Source: UBA4733 sp036734945
GTDB taxonomy: Bacteria > Chloroflexota > UBA4733
Length of the DNA stretch: 64,000 bases
NCBI GenBank assembly: GCA_036734945.1
Contig: DAIMXP010000007.1
Location: 31,929 to 95,928 of the forward strand
Direction: 5' to 3'
Shown: positions 55,075-64,000 of the stretch, piece by piece
Position numbering within the stretch: the stretch's first letter is position 1
Layout of the letters: each line of letters opens with the position of its first letter
Made by a program: the position numbers and the translations under genes
Notes under the pieces: generated by a model
Databases searched by the model: none
What the model saw: the letters and a program-made list of their open reading frames with translations, nothing else
Told to the model about the DNA's origin: nothing

Positions 55075-57606
55075 TCAGTCACCGGCCAGCGCGTTCTCTG
55101 CCGCCGGGAGCTCGACGTGGAAGGTGCTGCCCTGCCCCGGCCCCGGACTCTCGACCCAGATGCGTCCGCCGTGCAGCTCTACCAGGCGCTTGGTGATGTA
55201 CAGCCCGAGCCCGGTCCCGCCGATCTGCCGCCGGGCCGGGTCGTTGATGCGGTGGAAGCGCCCAAACAAGCGCGACAACTCCTCGGGGGGGATGCCCAGC
55301 CCCTGGTCGGCCACGCTGAGCCGTACCATGCGGTCGACGCCTTGCGCTGAGATGGTCACGTTGCCTCCCGCTGGCGAGTACTTGAGGGCGTTGGACACGA
55401 GGTTGGTCAGGATCTGGGTCAACTTGTCCGAGTCCGCCAGGACGGGCAGCAGCGGGCGCCCGTAGCGCCGCTCCAGACGGTGTGCCAGGCCCTGGGCCGT
55501 GAACGGCGCCAGCGCCTGTTCGATCGCCGCCGTCACATCGAGGGCTTGTACGTCCACAGTCATGTGGTTCTCTTCGATGCGCGCCACGTCGAGCACATCT
55601 GTCACGAGATGGGCCAGCCGCTCAGCCTCGCTGTGCATCGTCTCAATCCACTGGCGCGCTGTCGCCGCGTCCACCTGGCGATCGAGCAGCAACTCCGAGA
55701 AGCCAACCAGCGAGGCCAGGGGGGTCCGGAACTCGTGAGACACGGTGCTCAAGAACTCCCCCTGCAGATGATTGATCACCCGCTGGGCCTCCAGCGCCTG
55801 GAGCTGCTCCTGGAGTTGGAGATTCTGGAGCGACAGTTCCTCCGCGTGCTTTCGGGCGGTGATGTCTTCGATCGTGGCCACGTAATGCCAGGGCTGGTTG
55901 GCGCCGTCCCGTACTAGCGCGACGGTGGCATGGGCCTACACGGGCTCGCCAACCGCCGGCCTGAGCCGCAGGTCTGCGTAGTACACGTCCTGCTCGTTGG
56001 ATAGAGAAGCGGTCAGCGCTGTCCACCCTGCTGTCCCTTCCGCAGCCCACCACATGTCGCTCCAGTCCAACGCGACGCACTGTTCCGGCGAGATCCGCAG
56101 CATCGCGCACAGGCGCGTGTTCGCCCGCAGACAGTGGCCGTCAAGCGAGAGGTGCGCGATGCCGGTGGGCGCCTGCTCGAAGGTCGTGGCGTACAGGGCC
56201 TCGCTCGCGCGCAGACGCCCCAGGGTTCGGGCGAGCACGACCGCTTCGCCGATCTGCGCGGCGACTCCGTGAGCAGCCTTGCTCCATTCCGCCGCGGCGC
56301 GGGGGCTGTCCAGGACGATGATCAGCAGCCCGAGGCACTGGCCGGCGACGACCAGTGGAACGGCCAGCAATGATTGTGCGGCCCAGGCCTGGAGCCAGAT
56401 TGCCTCTTCAGGCGACGGGGCGGCGCCCTCGGGCACGATGAGCGGATGCCGAGACTCGCGGGCACGCATGAGGAGCGTGGTGAGGGTATCAGCCACCGGC
56501 CCGGCCGGGCCGGTGGCTGTGGGCAGGCTCGCGGCCGAGGCCAGCACCGGTTCTCCCCTCTCGTCCCAGAGGTAGATGGCGCCCTTGGAGATGCCCGCCG
56601 CATCCAGAAACCGGTTCAGGATCTCGTCGACGACCTTGTCCGCAGTGCCCGCACGTTCGACGATCTCCACCAGCCCCTCGAGGACGCTGAGCTGACCTTG
56701 CATTCCCAGCAATTGGGTCCGAAGTTCCACGTTTGTCGCGAGTTGCCGCTCAAGCTGACGGACCAGCCGCTCCGTGTAGGCTGCTATCGGCGGGCCTGCG
56801 GACTCGGCGTGGGCGCGACGAGCCCCCGCATTCAAGGCGTCGAGCAGCGCTTCGGCGACTTCCGTTCCGTCTGGCGTCCTTAACGCGAGCGCATGGGCGC
56901 CCACCCGCCGCGCCAGCTCCTGGTCTGCCTGCTCGGTGTAGGCGGACGACGTCAACACGACCGGCACGGCGGCCAGACGCGGGTCTTGCCTGATCGCCAG
57001 GCACAACTGGAATCCGTCCAGTTCCGGCATCAGCACGTCGCTGACGATCGCAGCAGGAGGCTCTTGGCGCGCGCGCGCCAGCGCAGCCTGCCCATCCCCG
57101 ACCTCGATAACTTCAAAACCGCGCTGCTCGAGCTGAATGGCCAGGAGTCGCCGCTGGACCGGCTCATCATCCGCGAGCACCACCGTCCGTCTTGCAACGG
57201 ACTCCGGCGCGGCATAGGCGCTGGGCGACCTGACCGCGAGGTGCGCGCGCACGAGCCCGATCAGTTGCTGCAACCCCACGGGCTTCGGCAGGAAGGCCGC
57301 GACGCCGGCCTCGACAAGCGCCGCCCGACTTGGCTCGTCTGCGATGCCCGAATAGGCAATGATCGGCGGCGTGTCGATGCCCACCGACTCCCGCAACTGA
57401 CGCGCCCACGCGAGACCGTCCGTGTCCGGTAGGACGAGGTCCAACAGGATGAGCGCGGGGTGCTGAGTATGGACAATGGCCGCCGCCGTGCGGCCGTCTG
57501 CGGCCAGGGCGATGCGGTAGCCGGCACCCTCGAGCATCGCCTGGGCCATCCGACCGAAGACCGGATTGTCGTCCACTACCAGGAGTAGGGCGTTCGAGGC
57601 TGTCAT
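55075..57606 (-). pseudogene. Receiver-receiver-GAF-PAS-histidine kinase with an in-frame amber codon
   Basis: One open frame of 844 codons interrupted only by TAG at 55936-55938 (codon 557). Two receiver domains come first (LVVDDNPVFGRM and VLADDEPVQRRL), then a GAF domain (about 330-480) and a PAS domain (about 485-590). The kinase part has TVSHEFRTPLASLVGF and FGRFHRINDPARRQIGGTGLG. The TAG sits in the PAS domain at a place where family members usually have Trp (GEPVWAHATV would be expected), one base change from TGG. The C-terminal part after the stop has no ribosome site. ATG 57606 overlaps the upstream receiver gene as ATGA. Confidence 0.75.
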
Positions 57607-57983
57607 GACCCTCCCCCTCCCAGGAAGGACCCCACGACGGCCGGCAGCGTCGCCACGTCGATCGGCTTGCTGACGTAGCCGTCGCAGCCCGCGCGGCGCG
57701 CCGTCTCCGCGTCGCCCTTCATGGCATATGCGGTCAACGCAACGACCACGATGTCGGATGTTGCGGGATCGGCCTTCAACCGCCGGGTCAGTGTCAACCC
57801 GTCCATACCGGGTAGCTGCAGGTCCATCAGGATGAGGCGTGGCGACTCGGCCGCGATGGCGGCCAGCGCCTCGTCGGCGTCCGCGGCGGTGCGCACCGCG
57901 TAGCCCGCGAGCTCGAGGGTGACCCTGGCGAGCTGGAGGTTGATGTAGTTGTCGTCGACGATCAGCACCGGACCACCGCTCAT
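57603..57983 (-). CDS. Single-domain response regulator
   Basis: A 126-residue receiver domain with LIVDDNYINLQLARV, phospho-Asp in ILMDLQLPGMDG, ALTAYA and YVSKPID, the type found in complex hybrid phosphorelays. ATG 57983 overlaps the upstream kinase stop as ATGA, and its own stop overlaps the start of the next gene the same way. The three genes are therefore one translation unit. Confidence 0.92.
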   Translation of the reverse strand: MSGGPVLIVDDNYINLQLARVTLELAGYAVRTAADADEALAAIAAESPRLILMDLQLPGMDGLTLTRRLKADPATSDIVVVALTAYAMKGDAETARRAGCDGYVSKPIDVATLPAVVGSFLGGGGS

Positions 57984-60379
57984 CGCCCGCTCCCTGCACC
58001 GACTGCATTCGTCCTCGGCTGGCGCGGCGCTGCGCTCCTGGGGCTCGCTCTGCCACCGAGGACCTCCGCCAGGGTGTCGACCACTGCGTTCGTGCTCCCG
58101 TCGCCCTTGGTCACCACGGCCTGGGTGCTGGCCCGGAGTTGTTCGGTCTCTTGGTCGGTGAGGAGCTTGCTCGTCCACACCAGCACCGGCAGTCGCTTGC
58201 CCGACGCCGTTTGGCGGAGCCGCTGGAGGAACGCGAAGCCGTCCATGCCGGGCATCAGGAGGTCCAGGATGAGGGCGCCGGGTTTCTCCGCCGCCGCGGC
58301 GGCGAGGCCGCTCTCCCCATCAAGGCAGCAGATCGGCACATACCCGGCTTCCTGGAGCGCCAGCTCGGCCAGCGCCAGGGCGGCAGGGTCGTCGTCCACC
58401 ACGAGGACCCGCTGCCCGTGCCGGGGCGCGACGCCCGCACCCGCGAGCGCTGCCCGGAGATCCTCCGCGCCAACAGGCTTGGTGAGCACGCATTGCACGG
58501 GAAAAGCCGCCGCCAGAGCGAGATCGGGCACGACGCTGATGATGATGACGGGCGTGTCCCGGTTGGGCCCGTCGGTGCGGATCGCCTGCAGCACGTCCAG
58601 CCCTGGTCCGTCCGGCAGCAGCAGGTCGAGCAGGACGGCATCAACCCGCTCGCGCTGGAGATGCCGAATCGCCTCGGCGCAACTTGGGACCACTTCCGCG
58701 CTATACCCGGCCTGCTCCAACGTCTCAAGCAGGAACTGCTGGTCCGCCGGGTTATCCTCGACGATCAGGATGCGGCCAACGCTGCCGGTCAGCGAGGCCA
58801 CGCCGGACGACGGGGCGGCACTTCTCGCCGCAGGACTCAGGCGCCGGGGCAGCACGGCGAAGAAGACGCTTCCCTGCCCCGGCACGCTCCGCACCCCCAC
58901 GCTGCCGCCCTGCGCTTCGACGATCCGCTTGGTGAGCGCCAGCCCGAGGCCGGTTCCGGCGTACTTCTTCCCCGCGCTGGCGTCGAGTTGCTGGAACTCG
59001 ACGAACAGGCGGCTCATGTCCTCGGGCTTGATGCCGATCCCGCTATCTTCCACCTCAAGGCGGAAGAAGTCCGCGTCCTCCCGCAGGACCCGCACCGCCA
59101 CCGAGCCGCCGTCCGGCGTGAACTTGATAGCGTTCGAGACGTAGTTATAGAGCACCTGCTTCAGGCGCGCGGCGTCGGTGATCGGCTTGCCGATCGACGG
59201 ATCGACCTCGACGCCCAGTTGGAGCCGCTTGTTCGCCGCCAATTCGCGCACCACCGAGATCACCTCGCCGGTGACGCGCTCCAGGTCCACCAGCTCGGGG
59301 TGGAAGTCCACCTTCCCGGATTCGACCTTGGCCAGGTCGAGAATGTCGTTGATCAATTGCAGCAGGTGCCGGGTGCTGGTCAGGACGAAGCCCAGGTACT
59401 CCTGCTGCTGGGTCGAGATCGGGCCCGCCTTTCCCTCATGCACGAGCTGGGTGAAGCCGATGGCGCCGTTGAGGGGCGTCCGTAGCTCGTGCGACATGTT
59501 GGCCAGGAACTCGCTCTTCTGGCGGTTGGCCTCCTGCACGCGCTGGTATTGGACCTCCAGCTCCTCGTTCTGGCGCTGCAGTTGGGCTTCGAGCTCCTTT
59601 TGCTCGGTCACGTCGCGGGCGGCGGCGAAGACGCCCTGGAGCTTGCCGTCGCGGTCGTAGAAGGTAGCGGCGTTGTAGGAGACGACCGTCTCCCGCCCGT
59701 CCTTGCCGACAGCGGTGAGCTCGTAGTTGGTCACGCGGCCCTCGCGGAGCACGAGCTTGATGCCATCCTCGGCGTGGCCCGGGTCGGTAAAGTAGCCTGC
59801 GAACCGTGTCCCGACCAGTTCCTCGCGCGCCCGACCCGTCAAGGCTTCCATTTGCTGGTTCACGTCCGTGATCACCCCGAGCAGGTCGGTGGTCATCAAG
59901 GCGTCAATGTTCGACTCGATCAGCGAGCGCGTGTAGAACTGGGTGGCCTGGAGTTCCTCGGTGAGGCGCAGCTCGTCGGAAATGTTGCGGGAGATGAGGA
60001 GGAAGCCGATTGGCTCTCCAGACAGATCGCGCCGCGGCGTCACGACCACTCGGGCCGTGAATTGTTGTCTATCTCGCCGCACTCGCTTCAGCGTGCCCTC
60101 CCATTTCCCCTCCGCCAGCGCGGTGTCGAGCATGGCGCGAGGCAGTCCGGCCTTGACATCCTCGGGGGCATGGAGGATCTCAGCGTTGACCTTGCCGATG
60201 ACCTCTTCGGGCTCGTACCCATAAATCCTGTGGGCGCCCTCGTTCCAGAGCAGGATCAACCCGTCAAGGTCCTTGCCGATGATCGAGTACTCCGTGGAGG
60301 ACTCGAGCACGTTGGTGAGAAAGTCCGCCACATCCTGGGGGTCTTGCATCAGCGTCGGATCCATCAGCTTTGTCGCCAT
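57980..60379 (-). CDS. Cytoplasmic hybrid histidine kinase (PAS-PAS-HisKA-HATPase-receiver-receiver)
   Basis: A 799-residue soluble kinase with no membrane helix. PAS domains cover about 20-140 (STEYSIIGKDLDGLILLWNE) and 150-270 (IDALMTTDLLGVITDVN). A coiled coil leads to the His box MSHELRTPLNGAIGF near 295, then NAIKFTPDGGSV and DSGIGIKPEDM. Two receivers follow (LIVEDN near 536, VVDDD near 658); the second keeps LILDLLMPGMDG. GAGGAGGAG precedes ATG 60379. It heads the three-gene phosphorelay unit. Confidence 0.92.
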   Translation of the reverse strand: MATKLMDPTLMQDPQDVADFLTNVLESSTEYSIIGKDLDGLILLWNEGAHRIYGYEPEEVIGKVNAEILHAPEDVKAGLPRAMLDTALAEGKWEGTLKRVRRDRQQFTARVVVTPRRDLSGEPIGFLLISRNISDELRLTEELQATQFYTRSLIESNIDALMTTDLLGVITDVNQQMEALTGRAREELVGTRFAGYFTDPGHAEDGIKLVLREGRVTNYELTAVGKDGRETVVSYNAATFYDRDGKLQGVFAAARDVTEQKELEAQLQRQNEELEVQYQRVQEANRQKSEFLANMSHELRTPLNGAIGFTQLVHEGKAGPISTQQQEYLGFVLTSTRHLLQLINDILDLAKVESGKVDFHPELVDLERVTGEVISVVRELAANKRLQLGVEVDPSIGKPITDAARLKQVLYNYVSNAIKFTPDGGSVAVRVLREDADFFRLEVEDSGIGIKPEDMSRLFVEFQQLDASAGKKYAGTGLGLALTKRIVEAQGGSVGVRSVPGQGSVFFAVLPRRLSPAARSAAPSSGVASLTGSVGRILIVEDNPADQQFLLETLEQAGYSAEVVPSCAEAIRHLQRERVDAVLLDLLLPDGPGLDVLQAIRTDGPNRDTPVIIISVVPDLALAAAFPVQCVLTKPVGAEDLRAALAGAGVAPRHGQRVLVVDDDPAALALAELALQEAGYVPICCLDGESGLAAAAAEKPGALILDLLMPGMDGFAFLQRLRQTASGKRLPVLVWTSKLLTDQETEQLRASTQAVVTKGDGSTNAVVDTLAEVLGGRASPRSAAPRQPRTNAVGAGSGR

Positions 60380-60795
60380 CGCTTCTCCTCCTCAGGCTCG
60401 TTCAGTTGGGACAGGGGTCAGGCGAGCGGCGACGCTTATATATTGTGCTGGAAGCTGGAAGTACAAATACAAATAGCGACCCCTACCGTGCGGTCATTGA
60501 TCGTACCACCGGGGAGTGCGAAAAAGGCGTAACGGTGGGACATCTATTCTCGCGCGAGGGCAGACGAGCGAGATTCCTTATTTGGCGAGGTCCTCTCAAA
60601 GGCGAGCACGGCTGGCCGCCGGCCCCAGTCTGCGTTCGTGATGGTCCCACCCCATCCCACAATTACAGCATTGCCACCACGCCGAAATGATGAATTGCCC
60701 GGATGCGCGCCGTCCCCCGCTCCGGCATGCTATCCATACGGTTGTACCGGTATAGCTTACTGACCGGCGCCGAAAGGAAAGAGAGGAGTTGCAGC
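60380..60795. other. Intergenic region, divergent promoters
   Basis: 416 bases without a gene between the kinase unit and the DoxX gene. A TATATA stretch near 60437-60443 could serve the minus-strand kinase and TATAGC near 60752 the DoxX gene. TACAAATACAAATA is a short direct repeat near 60462. I see no RNA gene or repeat element here. Confidence 0.4.
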
Positions 60796-61416
60796 ATGGC
60801 TGCCATCTTCACCAACCTCACCCAGGGGCAACCGGCAGAAGTCCCTGATCCGCCGCTGGCGCGGTTCCTGTTTGCCGACCGGCGGATGGCCCCCTTCTGG
60901 TTGATCGTGCGACTGTACGTCGGCTGGCAGTGGTTCACGGCAGGCTGGGGTAAGCTGACCGGGACGGAGTCCAGTTGGGTCGGCGCCAATGCCGGCAAGG
61001 CGATGGCCGGCTTCGTGGCCGGCGCCCTCAAGCAGACCAGCGGCGCCCACGTCAACGTCCAGCCTTACTACGCCTGGTTTCTGCAGCATGTCGTCCAGCC
61101 GCACCTGGCCGTCTGGTCCTACGCCATCACCTTTGGCGAGATCCTCGTCGGCCTGGGCCTGATCGTCGGCCTCTTCACCGGCATCGCCGCCTTCTTCGGT
61201 GGCTTCCTCAACGCCAACTACTTGCTGGCGGGGACGGTCAGCACCAACCCGGCCCTGTTCATCCTGGCGACCGGTCTGGTGCTGGCCTGGAAGGTAGCAG
61301 GCTTGATCGGTCTGGATAGCCTGGTCCTGCCACTCCTGGGTGTCCCCGGTGCGCCTGGCCGGCTCTTGCGTCGCGGCGCACCGGCGCCGACCGCCGCACC
61401 AGCCAAGACGGTCTGA
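60796..61416 (+). CDS. DoxX-family membrane protein
   Basis: A 206-residue membrane protein with four helices. The family pattern is clear: RLYVGWQWFTAGWGKLTG in the first helix and FGEILVGLGLIVGLFTGIAAFFGGFLNANYLLAG in the third. The N-terminal 30 residues (soluble) and a loop of about 40 residues between helices 1 and 2 match DoxD/DoxX members linked to thiosulfate:quinone oxidoreductase or redox homeostasis. GAGAGGAG precedes ATG 60796. A strong terminator follows, so it is transcribed alone. Confidence 0.87.
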   Translation: MAAIFTNLTQGQPAEVPDPPLARFLFADRRMAPFWLIVRLYVGWQWFTAGWGKLTGTESSWVGANAGKAMAGFVAGALKQTSGAHVNVQPYYAWFLQHVVQPHLAVWSYAITFGEILVGLGLIVGLFTGIAAFFGGFLNANYLLAGTVSTNPALFILATGLVLAWKVAGLIGLDSLVLPLLGVPGAPGRLLRRGAPAPTAAPAKTV

Positions 61417-61434
61417 GCCGGGCGACCAGTCGTG

Positions 61435-61474
61435 GCGAGGGCGCTCTAGCGTGCAGAGCGCCCTCGCTACTTTT
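61435..61474 (+). terminator. Rho-independent terminator after the DoxX gene
   Basis: GCGAGGGCGCTCT (61435-61447) pairs perfectly with AGAGCGCCCTCGC (61455-61467); a seven-base loop lies between and TACTTTT follows. This is the clearest classical terminator in the window. Confidence 0.85.
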
Positions 61475-62069
61475 GCGCGTCGAATTCCAGGCGCCTGCGG
61501 AGAAGGGAACGAGCAGATCGGCATGGGCGCCCACGTCATTGGCAAGGATGCGGCGCGGCGTCCGGCGATTCCCAGTATCTGCTTGGACTTCGCGTATCCA
61601 CGGGGCGGACAGCACTCGCCAAGCCCAAGAACCTCATCTGGAAGACGGCGATGATTGGCTGCAGTCGACGGGCCGCCGGCTCGGTTGATAGCACTGCTCC
61701 AGCCAGCGAAGCCGCATTCTTGCCTGAAGGCAGCAGCGCAACAGTTGCCGCCCGATACCTCGTGTCATTCCTGATCCGTTACTGCCGGTGGTACGGGCAG
61801 TGATGTGCTGCGGAAGCGGCAGCCGTTCGGCGCCACCTGATCCTGCGCAGCCGGTTGAAGCGGATCGCTGTCGATGCATCATCGCCCCAGAACATGCACT
61901 CACGCGCTCTAAGTATAGTAAAGTACTCCATGCGTGGCGAGGGAGGCGGCGGTCAGATTGTGCCCGGTAGGAAGGCCCGTACGACGGCGAGGCGGTGTGA
62001 AAAAGCGCCTGTGGTAAGAACGGAGTATCGCCTACCACCGAACCCGTCCGTGGGTACAGGAGCGAGTAG
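61475..62069. other. Intergenic region without a recognised gene
   Basis: 595 bases with only short, poorly supported frames on both strands. AAGTATAGTAAAGTACT near 61912 may belong to a promoter for the hydrolase gene. I found no trace of a known protein family, RNA gene or repeat. Confidence 0.4.
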
Positions 62070-62942
62070 ATGCAACCAATCGGGGGAAGGGATGAGTGGA
62101 TGGCGTTGCAGAACGGAGAGTCTTGGCAAGCAGACTTCCGGCAGCCGCGCTTCACCGATGTCGCTGATGTACGCCTTTGCTACCGGCTCGCCGGCGCCGG
62201 CGAGCCGGTGCTGCTCGTGCATGGGTTCCGCGGCTCCAGTCGTTATTGGACGGCCGTGGCGGACGAACTGGCTCAGCAGCACCTGGTGATCGCGCCGGAT
62301 ATGAAAGGGTTCGGCGAATCGGCCAAGCCACGCTCCGGCTATTCGTTGGGAGACCACGCAGCCATGCTGCGCGGCCTGCTGAAGACGCTCGGCGTCTCCT
62401 CGGCCGCGGTGGTTGGCCACTCGCTGGGCGGCGTCGTGGCGTTGCGCGTGCTCACCGACTTTCCCGGGCTGGTGCGCCGGCTTGTGCTCGTCGCCACGCC
62501 GTTCACCGGCACGGTGCAGGAGAACCTGGGCGAGCTGGCACGGGCGCCCTTGTGGATGCGGCTGCTCGTTCTCCGCCCGCACCTTGCCCGCCTGCTCGTC
62601 GGCCTGAAGAGCAAGACGATGGTGCGCCTCGGCAGCGATACTCGCGACTTGACACGGGAGGACATTGAGGACGCCGTAAAGTTCTGCTGGGCATCATTGC
62701 ACGAGACTTTCACTTCCTGTATTGTGCGCGAAAATATGCGCAGCCGCCTGCGCCCCGTCGACGTGCCGGCACTCTTGCTCTACGGCGATCACGACGATCT
62801 CGTCGGCTTGCACCATGCCCGGGATCTGCTGGCGGTCTTCCGCCCCTCCGAGTTAGTCGTTGTCCCCGGCGCCGGCCACCAGCTCCCGTCGACTCACCGG
62901 GCCCCCTTTTTGGAGGCGCTGACCCCCTTTCTCGGATCGTGA
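62070..62942 (+). CDS. Alpha/beta hydrolase
   Basis: A 290-residue alpha/beta-hydrolase-fold enzyme. LLVHGFRGSSRYW gives the oxyanion loop, GHSLGG near residue 118 the nucleophilic Ser, YGDHDDL near 240 the Asp and GAGHQLP near 270 the His. A helical cap lies between about 150 and 215. AGGAG lies six bases before ATG 62070. Substrate unknown; the closest types are esterases and epoxide- or haloalkane-type hydrolases. Confidence 0.92.
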   Translation: MQPIGGRDEWMALQNGESWQADFRQPRFTDVADVRLCYRLAGAGEPVLLVHGFRGSSRYWTAVADELAQQHLVIAPDMKGFGESAKPRSGYSLGDHAAMLRGLLKTLGVSSAAVVGHSLGGVVALRVLTDFPGLVRRLVLVATPFTGTVQENLGELARAPLWMRLLVLRPHLARLLVGLKSKTMVRLGSDTRDLTREDIEDAVKFCWASLHETFTSCIVRENMRSRLRPVDVPALLLYGDHDDLVGLHHARDLLAVFRPSELVVVPGAGHQLPSTHRAPFLEALTPFLGS

Positions 62943-63080
62943 AGCGGGCCGGGGTGTCCATGACGACCGGCCATTCCGGCTGGAACGTGGCCAAGCGACG
63001 GTCGTCAGGAATGGAGCAGCGCATCGCCGCAACCCGCTTCGGCGTACAACGAGGGGGATGATTCAGGGTAGACTCCTGAC

Positions 63081-63803
63081 GTGAAGACTGACCATCCTCC
63101 CCGCTGGGGTGAGGCTGAGCGCGCTGCATTTCTGGCCTCCGTCCGGCTCTTTGCCCCCTTGCCGCCGGCCATACTCGCCCAGATTGCTCGTCATTTCCGT
63201 CCTCGCCATGTGCAGCGGGGGGAGGTTGTCTTTCTCAAAGGGTTGCCGGCCACCGATCTCAGTCTCCTGGCGACGGGGCGCATCAAGGTCGTCCGGGAAA
63301 CGGAGGACGGTCGTGAGGTCATCCTCCGCCAGATCAGGCCTGGCGACATCTTCGGCGGCGCCGGTGGCTGGGGCGAAAGCGTCTATCCCGCCAGCGCGCT
63401 GGCGCAAGAGGAAGCGCTGGTGCTGCAGTTGCCGGCTGCCGAGTTCCAGCATCTCCTGAGTAGCCACGTCGAGTTCGCCGTAGCCGTCATACATGAGCTG
63501 GGGTTACGGCTGCGTGAGGCAGAGGCACGCATCCGCGACCTGCAGGCGGAAAGTGCCGAATGCCGTTTGGCGCACGCGGTGCTCCGTCTGGCGCAGAAGC
63601 AGGAGCGTGGGGGGCCGCCAACCCTGACGCTCACCCGCCAGGATCTTGCCGAACTTTCTGGCACGACGGTGGCAACGGCCAGCCGGACGGTACGCGCCTG
63701 GCACAACCAGGGGCTCGTGGATGCCGGCCGCGAGCGGGTCACCATCCTGCGTCCAAACGCTCTCCGCGCCATTGCCGAAGGGCAGCCGGGGCCGGCGAGC
63801 TGA
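63081..63803 (+). CDS. Crp/Fnr-family transcriptional regulator
   Basis: A 240-residue regulator. Residues 15-130 are a cyclic-nucleotide-binding-type barrel (FLKGLPATDLSLLATGRIKV, IRPGDIFGG). After a dimer helix, the helix-turn-helix is TLTRQDLAELSGTTVATASR near 190. No cluster of N-terminal cysteines is present, so it is not an FNR-type oxygen sensor. The start is GTG 63081 with no strong ribosome site. It might be the DnrT-like partner of the nar regulator, which is only a guess. Confidence 0.88.
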   Translation: MKTDHPPRWGEAERAAFLASVRLFAPLPPAILAQIARHFRPRHVQRGEVVFLKGLPATDLSLLATGRIKVVRETEDGREVILRQIRPGDIFGGAGGWGESVYPASALAQEEALVLQLPAAEFQHLLSSHVEFAVAVIHELGLRLREAEARIRDLQAESAECRLAHAVLRLAQKQERGGPPTLTLTRQDLAELSGTTVATASRTVRAWHNQGLVDAGRERVTILRPNALRAIAEGQPGPAS

Positions 63804-63836
63804 GGGGTGCGTCCAGCAACTCGGTTACGCTTTGCC

Positions 63837-63973
63837 AGCCCGCGCCCGGCGACTGAAGTCGCGGCTACCATGGCGAAGTCCGCCTACGCGGACTAATCCA
63901 GCCGCCGAAGGCGGGTGCCCGCTTACGGGCGATCGCAAGTGTAGCCCGCGACTTCAGTCGCCGGGCGCGGGCT
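63837..63973. repeat. Palindromic dispersed-repeat-like element (GCGACTGAAGTCGC type)
   Basis: A 32-base left arm starting AGCCCGCGCCCGGCGACTGA (63837-63868) matches the reverse complement of the right arm (63941-63973) except for one base. Between them are smaller hairpins, AGTCCGCCTACGCGGACT and GCCCGCTTACGGGC. No ORF. Similar nested hairpin repeats are common in Chloroflexi and related genomes. It lies just after the Crp/Fnr gene and may also end transcription (TTTCTCCTTTT follows). Confidence 0.75.
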
Positions 63974-64000
63974 TTCTCCTTTTGGGCGATCTGTGCCCCA

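Noticed and set aside
55936..55938. Pyrrolysine at the amber codon, suggested by the methyl-transfer genes in the same window
   Set aside because: The protein is a kinase, the position fits Trp, and no MtmB/MttB-type gene or pyl gene is visible.

Overview
This is a 64 kb stretch of dense, GC-rich bacterial DNA holding about 43 protein genes or gene parts. I saw no rRNA, tRNA, CRISPR array, phage or intact insertion sequence. The gene set and the repeats fit a Chloroflexota relative (Thermomicrobia/Sphaerobacter-like): a Thermus/Chloroflexi-style nar operon led by a membrane cytochrome c and a GAF-BTAD regulator, a RACo/corrinoid methyl-transfer cluster, a B-family haem-copper oxidase, and small palindromic repeats carrying a 'GCGACTGAAGTCGC' core. 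The phylum is inferred; there is no marker gene in the window.

Region 1 (1-16.6 kb) is a C1/corrinoid methyl-transfer island. It has a GltD-like flavoprotein end, a pyruvate:ferredoxin oxidoreductase, a homocysteine S-methyltransferase-like protein, a RACo-type activator of corrinoid proteins, one corrinoid protein, an aldo/keto reductase and six uroporphyrinogen-decarboxylase-fold (UroD/MtaA/CmuA superfamily) proteins arranged as three adjacent pairs. It reads as a demethylation system: UroD-like proteins move methyl groups to and from the corrinoid protein, the homocysteine methyltransferase-like enzyme may take the methyl group, and RACo rescues Co(II), perhaps with electrons from PFOR-reduced ferredoxin. 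The substrate is unknown. This is the best candidate for an undescribed system.

Region 2 (16.8-29.9 kb) is nitrate respiration: an MFS pseudogene, a GAF-GAF-BTAD regulator, a membrane cytochrome c, narGHJI, an FmdE-like zinc-ribbon protein and a NarK transporter, followed by a hairpin repeat and a tandem pair of ribbon-helix-helix-like proteins of unknown role.

Region 3 (29.9-41 kb, all minus strand) holds two SPASM radical-SAM proteins (one strongly NirJ-like), a nitronate monooxygenase-SDR fusion, a two-subunit CuA haem-copper oxidase in which the active-site tyrosine position is Asn (an NO-reductase candidate), an iron-sulfur flavoprotein and a NosR/NapH-like membrane polyferredoxin.

Region 4 (41-50.6 kb) is sulfur metabolism and cofactor genes: cysK, a siroheme sulfite/nitrite reductase, an SQR-like flavoprotein, haem A synthase, an anaerobic sulfatase-maturase-like radical SAM protein with a SEC-C tail, another GltD-like flavoprotein and a YeiH-type transporter. 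Two short ORFs (44 and 28 aa), each carrying a perfect inverted repeat, sit immediately upstream of the reductase and the SQR-like gene; neither looks like a chance ORF.

Region 5 (50.7-60.4 kb) is a phosphorelay block: a membrane hybrid kinase with its receiver, then in the opposite direction a three-gene chain of kinase, receiver and multi-receiver kinase joined by ATGA overlaps. The last of these has an in-frame amber codon where a Trp is expected. A fragment of an HD-GYP domain lies between the two blocks. The right end carries a DoxX protein with a clear terminator, an alpha/beta hydrolase, a Crp/Fnr regulator and a palindromic repeat.
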